From: Seiridium cupressi
Lineage: Eukaryota; Ascomycota; Sordariomycetes; Amphisphaeriales; Sporocadaceae
Length of the DNA: 64,000 nt
Reading direction: 5' to 3'
NCBI GenBank assembly: GCA_036674765.1
Contig: JARVKI010000043.1
Location: 248,001-312,000 of the forward strand
Positions 33,601-44,445 of this stretch are shown piece by piece. The translations under genes were made by a program, and so were the position numbers. Position 1 is the stretch's first letter. Each line of letters begins with the position of its first letter. The notes beneath the pieces are model-generated. The model worked only from the letters and a program-made list of their open reading frames with translations, had not been told where the DNA came from and searched no databases.

Positions 33601-35064
33601 ATGCAGTTCGCCGATGCCGCGCGTCTCTTCGCGACTCTTTCCCTCCTGACTGGCGCTGAGTCCAGTAGTGAGAGCCAGTCCGACGGTGTCGTTTCGCTTA
33701 CGTTCACGGTGCGGTATTCGGCGGACAATGGCCTACGAGCGCGTGATACGACTGGTGATGCCGAGCTGGGAAACTCATGGGTGCGGTATGGCCAATTTCT
33801 GGTAAATGTTTCGATCGGGACACCACCACAGCCCATCACTGTCAAGATCGACACGGCTACAGCAGATTCATGGTTCTTCGGCAAGGGATCATGTGACGAC
33901 AGCCGCGTCGACTGTCTGGGCGGCAGCTTTGATCCGGACGCATCGTCTACCTTCACCACCCTCGACTATCCTGAGTTTCACATCGAGTATGTCAGCCCGT
34001 CAGATACTGAGGTTGACGGCATCTACTTTTCCGATGCCTTGCGTATCGGCGATGAGCTGATGCTCAAAAATGTCACCCTGATCGAAGCCACCGAAACTCA
34101 GGCTCTGACCAGGGCCATTATGGGAATTGGCTTCAGCAACGATTCAACGCTGGCTCAAGGCGGACAATGGTATCCCACCGTGATAGACGAAATGTTGTTG
34201 CAAGGAAAGATCGGCAGGCGCGCTTATGGTCTCTACATGGATGGCAAGGACGCCGAGACGGGAGAGATATTGTTCGGCGGTTACGACAAAGCAAAGTTCG
34301 ACGGCGACCTGACAGCATTTTCAATCGTCCCTGGAAACGATGACTTTGTGGTAGACTTGCTTTCCGTAAGCATGACGAACGGCTCAGGCACATTGCCACT
34401 CAGTGCCACCAATGGCAGTAGAAATGATGCATCGGAATTCCCAACTACTGCTCTCATCGATGCTGGTTCATCTTTTCTGAAACTTCCGACTGATGCCTAT
34501 AGTGCTTTCATCAACAGCTTGGGGGGTGCGATCGATAGCTCGGGGTATATGGACTGCGACTTCGGGCAATCGAGCTCCCTCAACTTTGTCTTTGGCAATA
34601 GCACCGTCAACACCGAAATCAGGGTTTCTCTGTTCGACTTGGCCGTGCCATACATGAACACGGATGGTGAATACAAGGAGGATTCCGATGGCAACAGGAT
34701 CTGCATGCTGGGCGTAGACGAGAGCTCCAAGAGCTCGAAGCACTCCATAGGTGACACGTTCTTGAGATCTGCGTACGTGGTTTTCGATCTGGACCACCGG
34801 GAGGTCAGCATGGCACAACTGAAGCACGACGCATCCGGATCCGAGATTGTGGCGCTCGGTGCAGACGGGCAAAGCACGCAAACTTCAGCGACAAGCACCG
34901 CCACATCCACCGGCACAACCGTCGTATCAAGCACTGGCGGTGCATCTACAACCGAGTCGACCGGTGCCGCACAAACGTCGCCGAATGCTGTACCAACCTT
35001 ACAGCCTGTAACGAATGTGCTGGGCACAGTATTCATCGTGGCATGGCTGAGTAGTTATATTTGA
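33601..35064 (+). CDS. GPI-type pepsin-like aspartic protease, variant active site
   Basis: Secreted A1-family protease of the yapsin/candidapepsin plan, acting at the cell wall or membrane. 487 residues in one exon from the ATG at 33601. A signal peptide (MQFADAARLFATLSLLTGAES) opens it. The first active-site strand reads VKIDTATADSWFF with Asp about residue 84; the usual triad is DTG or DSG, here DTA. The second reads TALIDAGSSFLKLP with Asp about residue 287; here DAG instead of DTG/DSG. Both Asp are kept. The flap region and IMGIGFSNDS, and GEILFGGYDKAKFDGDL, fit the family. A Ser/Thr-rich tail and a hydrophobic end (VLGTVFIVAWLSSYI) suggest a GPI anchor. It converges on the amino-acid permease, leaving 238 bp between. 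Catalytic activity is uncertain because of the altered triads. Confidence 0.88.
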   Translation: MQFADAARLFATLSLLTGAESSSESQSDGVVSLTFTVRYSADNGLRARDTTGDAELGNSWVRYGQFLVNVSIGTPPQPITVKIDTATADSWFFGKGSCDDSRVDCLGGSFDPDASSTFTTLDYPEFHIEYVSPSDTEVDGIYFSDALRIGDELMLKNVTLIEATETQALTRAIMGIGFSNDSTLAQGGQWYPTVIDEMLLQGKIGRRAYGLYMDGKDAETGEILFGGYDKAKFDGDLTAFSIVPGNDDFVVDLLSVSMTNGSGTLPLSATNGSRNDASEFPTTALIDAGSSFLKLPTDAYSAFINSLGGAIDSSGYMDCDFGQSSSLNFVFGNSTVNTEIRVSLFDLAVPYMNTDGEYKEDSDGNRICMLGVDESSKSSKHSIGDTFLRSAYVVFDLDHREVSMAQLKHDASGSEIVALGADGQSTQTSATSTATSTGTTVVSSTGGASTTESTGAAQTSPNAVPTLQPVTNVLGTVFIVAWLSSYI

Positions 35065-35302
35065 TCATGCATGTTGCATCGATACTAGAATTATTAAACA
35101 AGGAATCCTAGCATCTGCATCCAACCTGGTTCTTCAGTTCATCGCTGTTATGTTCAGTGAGACTCCGAACTGTTCATTGCATAGTTGACGAAGAGCGAGT
35201 GTATACCAAAAAATGTCCAGGAGGGCTGTAAACCCCCTCCACTCTCCTGTTCAAAGTGGCACCCCATAGCGCATCAATTCAAAAAGTGAAGTATTTATTG
35301 TC

Positions 35303-37004
35303 CTAGGACCACAGGATGTTCAGGCGCCGCAAACCCTTCTTTGGTTTTGGGGGAGGTTCCGGATTGTCGTTGGCAATCCGGACCAAGTTGCGGATGGGAA
35401 CTTCCGTCAGCGGCACTAGCTTTGTTCGTTTCGTCAATTTATAACCAAAGTAGAGGGCCAGGATGATCGGTATGTTGATGTAGGAGGAGACAAATGTTTG
35501 TGTACTCCATTGACCCTTGATGAAGACGGTATATCCAGAAGTGAGAAGTAGGAACATAAAAACCGCAAGAGAGAACCATGTCAAATAAGGCTGCAGAGGT
35601 GCCGACCACGGTAGTTCACGCCTGTCGATTCCCTGCGCCTTACAGCCGTATTGGAAGCGTAGATACGTGATGAGGATGACAGACCAATTGACTAGGGCCG
35701 ATACAGCAATCAAGTTGACGAGCCAGGCGAAAACGGTCGACGCCGAGTCAGAAAGCGTCAGATAACCCAGTGCCAAAAAGACCGAGTAGAGGGCAACGGC
35801 GATGTAGGGAACACTGTATCGGTTTAGTCGAGCAAACACTTTCGGTGCACGGCCTTCTTTCGCTAGGCCATACAATGACCGCGTCCCAGACAACATGCCC
35901 GAGTTGGCTGCCGACCATGCAGAGGTAACAACAACTGCGTTGATGATCGATGGCACGACCCTAATGCCTGCGTTATTTGCGGCAATGACGAAAGGCGATG
36001 CTGATGTGCTTGACGCGCTCAACAAAGATGGGTCGCTTGAGGCTACGACAAGTGTGACCATGAAAATAGAAATGACGTAGAAGAGAATGATGCGCACGAA
36101 AATGCGCTTCGCAGCTTGGGGGATGGCACGTCTGGGGCAGTCGATCTCAGCCGCCGCCATGGTGATGGTCTCGATGCCCGAATATGAGTAAATCGCACTA
36201 TTGAATGTCGACCAGAATCCCATGAAACGACCCAACGCCCCGGGAACCCCGAGGTATTGCACGAAGACGCCGGGGTCTTGCCAATATTTGAAGCCGATTG
36301 CTTGGCCACTGGGCCCACCACCACATGTGACCACGAGCGCGAGGATGTTGACAAAGACTATTAGCAGGATCTTCAGCATTGAAAATGCAAACTCCAACTC
36401 GCCGTAGACTCTGACCAATAGTGAGCAAGTTGCGATGACCAATAGAGAAAAGATGGTTATGCACTTTTAAATCGTCAGTTATATAAGGTAGTGCACCTAG
36501 TGGAGACCCGGTTCTTACGATAGCGTTGTTAACAGAAACCCAAAACTCGATCAAAGCGGCTGCTGCGACAATCTCGTTTGGGATCGACACGAGGTAGCCG
36601 TAGACGAGATTCCAGCCCACAGCGAAGGAGAGTGCTGGATCGACGAACAGCTCGGCATAGCGGACAATGCCACCGCTCAGTGGGGCCAGAGCACCCATCT
36701 CGCCGACAGCAAGAGTAACACTGGAGGCAAGAACACCTGTGATTGTATAACCCAAGAAGGCCCCCAATGGACCACCTTTGGCCAGGGCGCTTCCTGATCC
36801 CAGAAAGAGGCCAGTGCCTATCGCTCCAGCAAGCGCGATCATCTGGATATGTCGCTGTTTCAATCCCTGCCTGAGCTCCCCGACTTCACCAAAGGGATCG
36901 TCGGCATTTTGGATATTGCCAGTATCTACGGTCGGGCTTGCTGGCTTCTCCCATGGCATAGGCTTCTCCAACATTGCGGGCGGGCCGCTCGTGTCTGCTG
37001 CCAT
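35303..37004 (-). CDS. Amino-acid permease, AAT/YAT family
   Basis: Plasma-membrane proton-coupled amino-acid uptake. Exons 37004-36519 and 36463-35303 (55-bp intron) give 548 residues, the usual length for these 12-span carriers. The diagnostic N-terminal motif RQGLKQRHIQMIALAGAIGTGLF starts near residue 44, followed by GGPLGAFLGYTITG and the LAPLSGGIVRYAELFVDPAL loop. GIETITMAAAEIDCPRRAIPQA and GMLSGTRSLYGLAKEGRAPKVF are family motifs of the sixth and eighth segment regions. The splice is supported because the second frame continues a membrane segment (CITIFSLLVIATCSLLV). Overall similarity is to DIP5/proline-type permeases, but substrate cannot be read from motifs. A TATATA lies about 47 bp before the ATG (37051-37056). 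A secreted protease is its tail-to-tail neighbour. Confidence 0.93.
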
Positions 37005-39852
37005 TTCGAGAGCTTGATAAGGAATAGGTCAACTGATTACGATGCAAGTGTATATAGGGAAGGGAGCATCAATCTCTGAAATGACGCCGGCGGCTTGATT
37101 TGAACTACTCCCAATCATGGACGCGAAGAACTAAAGAAACGAAACCTGCAGTACTGAGCTATGTATCTTCTTGCATTGTGCGTCCTTATTAGTGACTCGT
37201 GTGCGGATCTCCGAGGTAGGTATCGCTATGACAGGGGTCCTCTGCCAATGCACTTCAACCCTGGCGCTATCCTAGCACGGCAGATCAAGGCAATCACATC
37301 ATCTCTTGGTCTTGATCACGCTATTATATGTTGACACCGATGAAAAAACGCACACCAAGCATAGTTATCAGGAACTCTCCTGGATCCGATTCATTATATT
37401 CAACCCGACTTAGCTTCGATTCTAGACCGATGGTGGTCTAGCCTGGACCCGTCCATGACCATGATGGCTCGCCCCGGCCTTTGGCCCGGCCCAGACACTT
37501 GGTGGCGAAGTCGAGTATCCCGTATTATCTGCGGATGGCTACCCAACAAAACGGAAGTTCGTTATCTTTGTAAGCTCTATTTTGACCTCCTGACTGGAGA
37601 GTTATGAATGACGTACAAGATACTGGATTGTCGAGTACCACGTCACAAGAGTAATGAGGAAGGCGGTCGCTATTGTCTTATCGGTTCTTTTTGTCGCTTA
37701 AGTTTATGAGTACGATTGTTGATAAAGCTCTTGTAACCTAGTAGTGAACTATCTATCTGGTACTGAGCCTCCATTGATAATCTTTAGCGACATCCATTGT
37801 TCTTTCTTAGTCCACCATTAACACCATCACCATCGCAAACACTCAACAGCCCGATTCAACCGCTTCACCTCTCGTGCCACGTAAACAAACCATACTTGAC
37901 AAGCTGATTGAATTTAAGCTGGTTGGGCGAGTTTGAGAAAGTTTGTGGGTTCCCCTTAGACAAATTGAGCCACGCCCATCGGCTTACGAGAGCATCGTTT
38001 CTCTACAGTTTTATATCCTCGCTCATGGCTGTCTACTATGCTATCATACAACACCGAAACAAGGGAAGCCTTCTTAGTGCCTCCCAAATCCGGGTTTGGG
38101 ATTCGAGGGAGACTATTGCCGCCGAAGAGTCTTGTGACCTCATAATTGGAACATTTCAATCCAGGTGATCCTGAGCATTATTGGTTGCGCACCAACATCA
38201 GTAAGTTGGAGCTGGATTTCGAAGAAGCGCGTTTTCACGTTGATATCGCTTCCGTTATCACCATGCCTGTCAAGATGGACGAAAGTTATGAGGGGTGAAT
38301 TGGTTGATTGATTGAGTATCAGAGAAAGTAGTAGAAGGAAAGGAGATAGTCTAGTATATGTAAATGTATGTGTGGCTGGGAAGCCCGAAAAGGGGGTGGC
38401 TGGGCCACCTGTTTCAACACTGGGAGCTTAACTCCAGTTCTCCAGCTTTTGTAATTTACACACTCTATGGGCGACCTTAGAGCATAGCCTGTTTGACCTC
38501 CTCGAACCGTGACATAATTTAATAGACAATGAAGTTAGGATTCATCACTGCTCTTCCCAGAAATATCTTCATATATCTAAAGCGAACCCAATGTGCAATA
38601 AGCGGGTGTAATTCCGTGGAGATTGATGGTTTGGTTTTGGGGAGATCTATTGAAGCACAAATCTGACCGGTTAGTCTAGCCCTACTCAGCCTATCTTCCG
38701 ATACTGTTATATCGCATGATACAAGTCTATGGCAGTACCCCCGGAAAACGAGAATCCTCGAAATTAACCTACCAGTTTTATTTCAAGCCCCACTACAGCG
38801 GATGTCGCGACGCTCTTAATGAACATCGCGTCAGCTGGCATTTATCTCGCAGTAGCGATTTTATCAGCATGGACCTATGCTGACGACTTTCCCTGTCTCA
38901 TAACCGTGAACGCCGTTGGGCCGTTACATGCTCATATTTCTAGGGGTGCAGATTGTCCACGCAGACCAGGTTGCATGTGAAAATAGAGAGCGCTGGATTA
39001 AATAGGGAGTGTATCAGGGCGTGGATAAAAAGGTATGTATGAAGAATGGCAAAGGATTTGCAAGATGGAATCAAAATGTTGAGAAAAGCCAATATGGGTC
39101 AATTTCACACCAATTATGGTGGGACATGGCCAACCCCATGACCGGGGCCATTTCGTGTGATCTGGCCGTTCGTTTGATAACACAATACATGATGTGTCAT
39201 GGATTCGAATCCAGTGGCACAACCACATAGTACAGCAGCATGATCTGTCAGGACTCGTTGTTGGACAGTGCTACAGAGAGCCTGGTAAAGTGGAGTTTCG
39301 TAAACGGCTGGTGGAACGACTAGGTGTCCGACACGTGGACGGGAAGATGTAAGCAACCGGACGGGTAGCAGGCAAGGGAATACTAAGCAGAACTCAACGC
39401 AAGACGCGGACCCATTTTAGGTGAGATGGCTGGTGAGACGGGTGTAGACATATGCTATCGTGATTAAGTTGAGACGGGAATCGTTATTCATATTCGCTTG
39501 AGCAGCGGACGCTGGCGCGTGTAATTAAGTTGGTCACAGTCCAACGCAATATCCGATGGTTTGGATGCGAATGATTCACTCTGGCTACAGAGTTGAACTT
39601 GCATCACAACCTGTCTCGTGATCTGACCATTAAGGTAGTGGGATTCACACAAGCTGTGATGGACAAACTACATGGCCCGTGCGCGACCTCTATATATAGT
39701 CGAGAAGCAAGAAATCAACTCTCCTTGGCTGGTTCACACTGCAACACAATCAACGAACAGTCCTGGTCCTCATACTGAGCTAAACTATAAAGCTTTTTTA
39801 CTCGTAAGAGCCAAAAAACCCTCACGCCATCCCCAACAGACCCATATCAGGC
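37005..39852. other. Gene-poor region of 2.8 kb
   Basis: It holds the permease promoter at the left and that of the CorA-like gene at the right. Between them no ORF is convincing: 37908-38168 starts with TTG and has no motif, and 39009-39356 is covered by open frames on both strands without motif. Sequence is AT-rich. A perfect palindromic GGATTCGAATCC at about 39202-39213 resembles a tRNA T-arm but no tRNA can be folded around it. Confidence 0.35.
39691..39699 (+). promoter_or_regulatory. TATA box of the CorA-like gene
   Basis: TATATATAG, about 155 bp before the ATG at 39853; no other TATA-like word lies closer. Confidence 0.45.
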
Positions 39853-41164
39853 ATGGCGTCTACAGCTCTCCCAGCCGCCTTCTTGGAATCTTATTCGAGC
39901 TTCGAGAGGTATCCACTGAAGCTAGTTCTGCAAGACACATACGGCTTGGCAACACTGCAGCTCATTTGTAACAGAATCAATGAAAAAGCACCATATATAT
40001 TCGTAGAGGACAACGACACAAGCATCTACGTTCAGGACGTAGGAGATGACGGCAAAGCCAAGAGTCAGTACCTAATTTCCGATGATGAAATTAAGGGTTG
40101 GCTAGGAGATACTTCTGTTGCCGGCAATGCCAACGCACGACTCGCAACCAAGGCGGATCCTAGATGCCGCTCTGTGTAAGTGAAGATCCAGCGATCACTG
40201 CTCCAGGCATATTCTGATGCCTGGCAAGGTTCCTTCTAGCAAATCCGGCCAGGTTACCATACGAAATATCCTTGAAAAGCGCATTACGAATTCTGAGTTA
40301 TCACCAAGTGTCTCCTGACTTCTTCGGCTTCCTGGATGTCTACATTGCTCGTACGGAATCCGACCGAGAGTTACGGTTCGGCGCATTCAAATCAGAAGTC
40401 TATCTAGCGCTCCCCGAGCCAGATACCATGTTGACAGATCTTGGCAGAAGTGGAAATCACTATCAGCTCAGTTTCAATTTGAAGACGGCCACCTTCAAAG
40501 ACAATGTGTGGAAGATTCAACAAGCTGCTATACATCACCAGTTTGACGTAAGGACTGGCGTTCAGCTTTGGATCTACGGTGATCCCCATGACTCTCTAAG
40601 AGACAGGATCGTAGATCTTATTTCGAATGATGGGAACCATAAGCAGAAGTTCGAAACCGTTTCTGCATCATTTGAGTCGAGTTTGAAGATACATTTGCGG
40701 TCAGCGAAATGGGCCACGGAAGGATGGCGGCAATACATTGCGGACTCCGAAGAGGCAGTCGCTAGTGTAGTATGTGGACCGCATCGACGACCGGTGTGTA
40801 CAATTTGCTGACCACTTGCTAGACGTTACTTTTCAACCACATGAGAGAGAGCCGGCACCACAGACTTGTTACCAAAGATCTTCTCATGGCACAGGGGGCT
40901 GAGGATTCAATGAATGAAACTATCTTACTGCTTGAGTTGAACTCGGAAAACATGGACGCTCTTTACAACTTCTATCTGTCGACGGTCGAAGATGACGACT
41001 TCCCGAATCGAGATCGTAGAGATTGTTTAAAAGCGATCAAAAATTTCGAAAGACGGCTCCGAGAGCTCCAATTTGATATCCAATCACAGATACTTCGCGC
41101 GAAGCTAAATCGGGACATTATGGCTTCCCGGAAAGCAACGGCAAGCTTGGGATCTACGAGTTGA
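39853..41164 (+). CDS. CorA-like-domain protein without transmembrane end
   Basis: Related to the fungal proteins with a CorA-like magnesium-transporter domain. Exons 39853-40175, 40229-40769 and 40823-41164 give 401 residues. The opening (SSFERYPLKLVLQDTYGLATL), ISDDEIKGWLGDTS, DPRCRSV then FLLANPARLPYE, and LRILSYHQVSPDFFGFLDVY match that family block by block, which fixed the first intron. Further on, QAAIHHQFDVRTGVQLWIYG and the helical LLLELNSENMDALYNFYLSTV-like C-terminus also fit. Members normally continue into a long helix and two transmembrane segments; neither is present here before the stop at 41162-41164. A following frame (41213-41302, LSQFIHFLQAQADEERLSEA) after a strong CTAAC branch and acceptor could be a further exon through a GC-AG intron, but it too ends without a membrane segment. 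The protein is therefore probably soluble or a truncated copy. Confidence 0.72.
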
Positions 41165-41574
41165 AAGCAATGCATTCTTCTAACTTATCTCAGTTCATCC
41201 ATTTTCTTCAAGCTCAAGCAGATGAAGAACGTTTATCAGAAGCATCAACACCGAGGCGGTCAGAACCGTCGACTCCAAGGCGGCGCCACACAGGGCGCTA
41301 ATGGTGGCTCTGATCACGGTGCATTATCACATTGGGCTCGGAAAGAACTTTTCTCGTGTCCCGTTGCCTGTGATTCTACAGAGTTTACTCTGGGTGAATA
41401 CGACACAAGGAGTATAGAGACGAAAAACTATACAGTGCTGGGGAAGCGCCCTAGAGTGTTCGGGATAGTCAGATTCTCGGGGTGCCATGAATCGACGTTG
41501 CATTTCTTTTTGTAGTTGACAACGCGCACTATCGCAAATTCATTTCCTTGAACATTTCAACGATGCCCAGTGAT
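41165..41574. other. Gap between convergent genes
   Basis: 410 bp. The first part may hold a final exon of the CorA-like gene (41213-41302). The rest contains no supportable coding sequence; a motif-free open frame at 41222-41515 overlaps it in another frame. Confidence 0.35.
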
Positions 41575-42798
41575 TCACAGCAGACCGTCAAACTTGACAT
41601 CATTGACAGCTGTCGGCCAACCAGGAACCTCCGAAAACCAGCGGGCCTTGTAAAGCTTTTGTGGCATATCGATAACATGTTGGATAGTGCCGATAATGGA
41701 AATATTGTCACCAAACCAGTCTTTCCAAAAGGCCTGCACGTACAAGACCCAACCTTCGGCATTAACGCTGATGGCTTTGATATCCGAACGAGGGAGTTCT
41801 GTGCCTCCAGCTCCGACGCGTTTACCCCTGGCCCTAAACCCCTGGAATAGCTGCTTGACCACGTCCTTGTTGTCTATCCAAGATGACTTCTCAATATCAA
41901 AGACATGAATGTCCAGATCAGTAGTGATGAGCATCGTTCTAGAATGGGGTACTCCGACCAAGTCATGAGGTCCATTCCACCAGTTGACGTAGGGAGTACC
42001 ACTCCACTCGACGTCCAGCTTTTGGGGGATTGATATATTGTAAGTCTCGACGGCAGCATCATTGATTGGATTCCATCCACCTTGTTTTCTCTGAGCAATG
42101 TAAGGATACCCGCGCAATAGTGCCTGGCTTGGTTGGTTTCCATCGGGTGCAAACTTGTTGCCGACGGCCCAGAGCTTATGATCCGTCTCATCCCAAAGCA
42201 GCCCATGAACCGCTGGGAAGCCAAGGATGGTCTGAATAGGCAAAGGATCTCTGTTAAGAATATTGTCAACTGGGAATTTGGCCATGTTATATATCTTGAT
42301 TCCGTCTTTTTGAGTCTTGCCCGTCGTGGCCACAGCAAGTAAATCGCCAGGGATCACTTCCACTGTGTGGGTAGCTTCGACGCAGGTTGCGAAAGCGATA
42401 GTCTTGTCTTTGTCCGTCCCAGGAGTGTAGTTGATCACTAGGGCCGCGGAGCCTATGACTGCGGAGATCCGAGTGCCGTTCGAGGCCCACTTCACCTCAG
42501 TGACAGATGGGCCTCGTGTGACACAATTCGCCACCGAGATGGGGATGGATCCGATATGAGAAGAAGGGGTCCATTCCCAGACATGCCCAAGATCGGGTGA
42601 ATTGGAGTCGAGGACTCTGATTGCCGGCGGATCATTAGGTTCAAACCAACGGCCCTCCCATCCGCGCTTACCGACGATGATGTAGCTGGATTTAGAGTAA
42701 GACGGTTCTTCATAGTTCTTGAGTGGGTGTTGTATCTCGGCTGCAAGCACTCCCAGGGTTGTGGTAAATAGGAGGAACACACTTGTGGGTTTCATCAT
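41575..42798 (-). CDS. Secreted beta-propeller-like protein (DUF6528-like)
   Basis: 407 residues in one exon with a signal peptide (MMKPTSVFLLFTTTLGVLAA) from the ATG pair at 42798. The mature protein has repeats of short beta strands ending in Trp or Ser motifs (VKWASNGTRISAVIGSAALV, then ATHTVEVIPGDLLAVATTG, then HDLVGVPHSRTMLITTD), as in propeller proteins. The sequence of DNSPDLGHVWEWTP, VKWASNG and HTVEVIPGDLLAVA resembles bacterial and fungal DUF6528 proteins, judged by eye only. Function is unknown; extracellular sugar binding is sometimes proposed for similar folds but not shown here. Codon use matches neighbours and the frame is uninterrupted. A TATA-like CATTATATATC lies about 150 bp upstream (42946-42956). 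It converges with the CorA-like gene. Confidence 0.68.
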   Translation of the reverse strand: MMKPTSVFLLFTTTLGVLAAEIQHPLKNYEEPSYSKSSYIIVGKRGWEGRWFEPNDPPAIRVLDSNSPDLGHVWEWTPSSHIGSIPISVANCVTRGPSVTEVKWASNGTRISAVIGSAALVINYTPGTDKDKTIAFATCVEATHTVEVIPGDLLAVATTGKTQKDGIKIYNMAKFPVDNILNRDPLPIQTILGFPAVHGLLWDETDHKLWAVGNKFAPDGNQPSQALLRGYPYIAQRKQGGWNPINDAAVETYNISIPQKLDVEWSGTPYVNWWNGPHDLVGVPHSRTMLITTDLDIHVFDIEKSSWIDNKDVVKQLFQGFRARGKRVGAGGTELPRSDIKAISVNAEGWVLYVQAFWKDWFGDNISIIGTIQHVIDMPQKLYKARWFSEVPGWPTAVNDVKFDGLL

Positions 42799-44320
42799 TG
42801 TTGAATTGTTTCAGTGAGGAGGTGGCTTCGATAGCTGGTAATGCGGGAGGGTTCCTGTATCCCTCAAAAGTTCGACGAAGCATCACAATTTAACTAAATC
42901 TGAGGATTTCCACTTCGACAATTTTGCTTGACGACTGAAATTTGTAGATATATAATGTTACTTGATTGAATTGCTCTTGCGTAGGACTCGGACCCCCCAC
43001 TCTAGCTCCGGGGGCCAGGACTAACTTGTATTATGTATTGCGCGCTCGTATGTCCACGTGGCCATGACACAACCCACAATTGTTACAGCATGGTTCATTC
43101 ACCAATGTCAACAGACTAAGGACGGGTGCACAACTCCCAAAAGGATTTGATCGTAATCGATGTAGCGGGGGACGTGTCCCTCGGAATGGCGAACTCTGAC
43201 TGGATCATATACGACATAAAACACGGTGAATAGCTACCCAGAGCTGGAACATGTGGTCCAGCGACTATTCAGCTGGTAAGTAATGCCCATTGCATTGCCG
43301 ATCAGATCATTTTGCCAATAGCCAAATCAGATCTGGCCGGGAAGTCATGAAGGTTCAACGTAGCGTGGAATTTAGCACACTGATCATCTGTGTCGATGGA
43401 CCAATGAGGGCCGCGAGAGCTTTACGGTGTATGTTCCTAAGAAGCTAACGCATGCGACGCGGCCCGTCTCCGTCGCATCCTGTACATATGCAAATCGGGA
43501 CATCAATGACGTTGTTCGAACCAATGGCATGTTTGTCTGTCAATCATAGTGGGTCTATCAACGTAGTGACCAGGGCAATCTATTGCGCCCATCTGGAGGC
43601 TAGGATCAAAGCAGCAAAGCTGGGTATGGCATGGGGAGCGGCATGGGGAGCGGCAACATAGGCGGCGTTTAACGGGCCATAGAATGCATTGATGACAATA
43701 CTCAAGGGTGAATTAGGCTATTTACCTTATGCCCTTACATTACAACAGTCAGCCCAATGTACCCTAAGGCAAACAGAGGCGTCAGACACGTATATTCAGC
43801 TCAACCCTTTTATACTGCATATATCACTTATAATTGGAAAACTTCCAAGTGCTAGTAATTGGATCATTCATTTCTCCCGGTAGTACAAGAAGAGGTTATG
43901 GTTGAAGTGCATTTGCGTGGACCTACCTAACGCTAGATATTGCCAGCGGCTCGATATCAGCCGCAGTGGAGCGCTGCAGGTTTCTGTACCAATCTGGCAC
44001 GCTAGTTCGCTCCCGCGCTATAGTTTGCCAGCCGCAATGGTGATCACTTTTATTGCATGGGAGATGAGTTGCGGGATCTTCAGAAGTGACTCGCTGAGTG
44101 GCCGTTTTTGTAGAGAGGCATGGCGGTCACTGGGTTGGCAAACAATGATCAGCAAATTTCTACCACATAGGTACCGTCGGCGGTTGGAGTATGACAGTCA
44201 GATCTAATCGTGCGCTCTCCGTTCCAGGGACAGATTGCCTTGTGCGTGACAAGATTAATCCATTCCATGCTGGGAGGATATTTTGCTTGGTTTTCGTATT
44301 CACTTCAGTATATTTCTGTG
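42799..44320. other. Intergenic gap of 1.5 kb
   Basis: No supported gene. A short tandem copy of GGCATGGGGAGC occurs at about 43625-43652. The other open frames (43452-43661, 43902-44207) have no motif. Confidence 0.35.
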
Positions 44321-44328
44321 TATAAAAG
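44321..44328 (+). promoter_or_regulatory. TATA box of the broken gene at 44446
   Basis: TATAAAAG, 118-125 bp before the ATG, followed by a pyrimidine-rich leader (CTCCCTCATTATTACTCACTGG region) and ATCACAACC before the start. This is a textbook strong fungal promoter layout even though the reading frame is now interrupted. Confidence 0.6.
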
Positions 44329-44445
44329 GAGTCCTTCGCCCCCGTAGACGCGCACAAACCATACCAATATTCGAAGCTCATACTCTCCCTCATTATTACT
44401 CACTGGATTCATCACAACCTCTACATCATAGCATAAAATAACAAC

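Noticed and set aside
39195..39225. GGATTCGAATCC resembling a tRNA T-arm
   Set aside because: No acceptor, D or anticodon stem can be folded on either strand; the palindrome alone is not enough.
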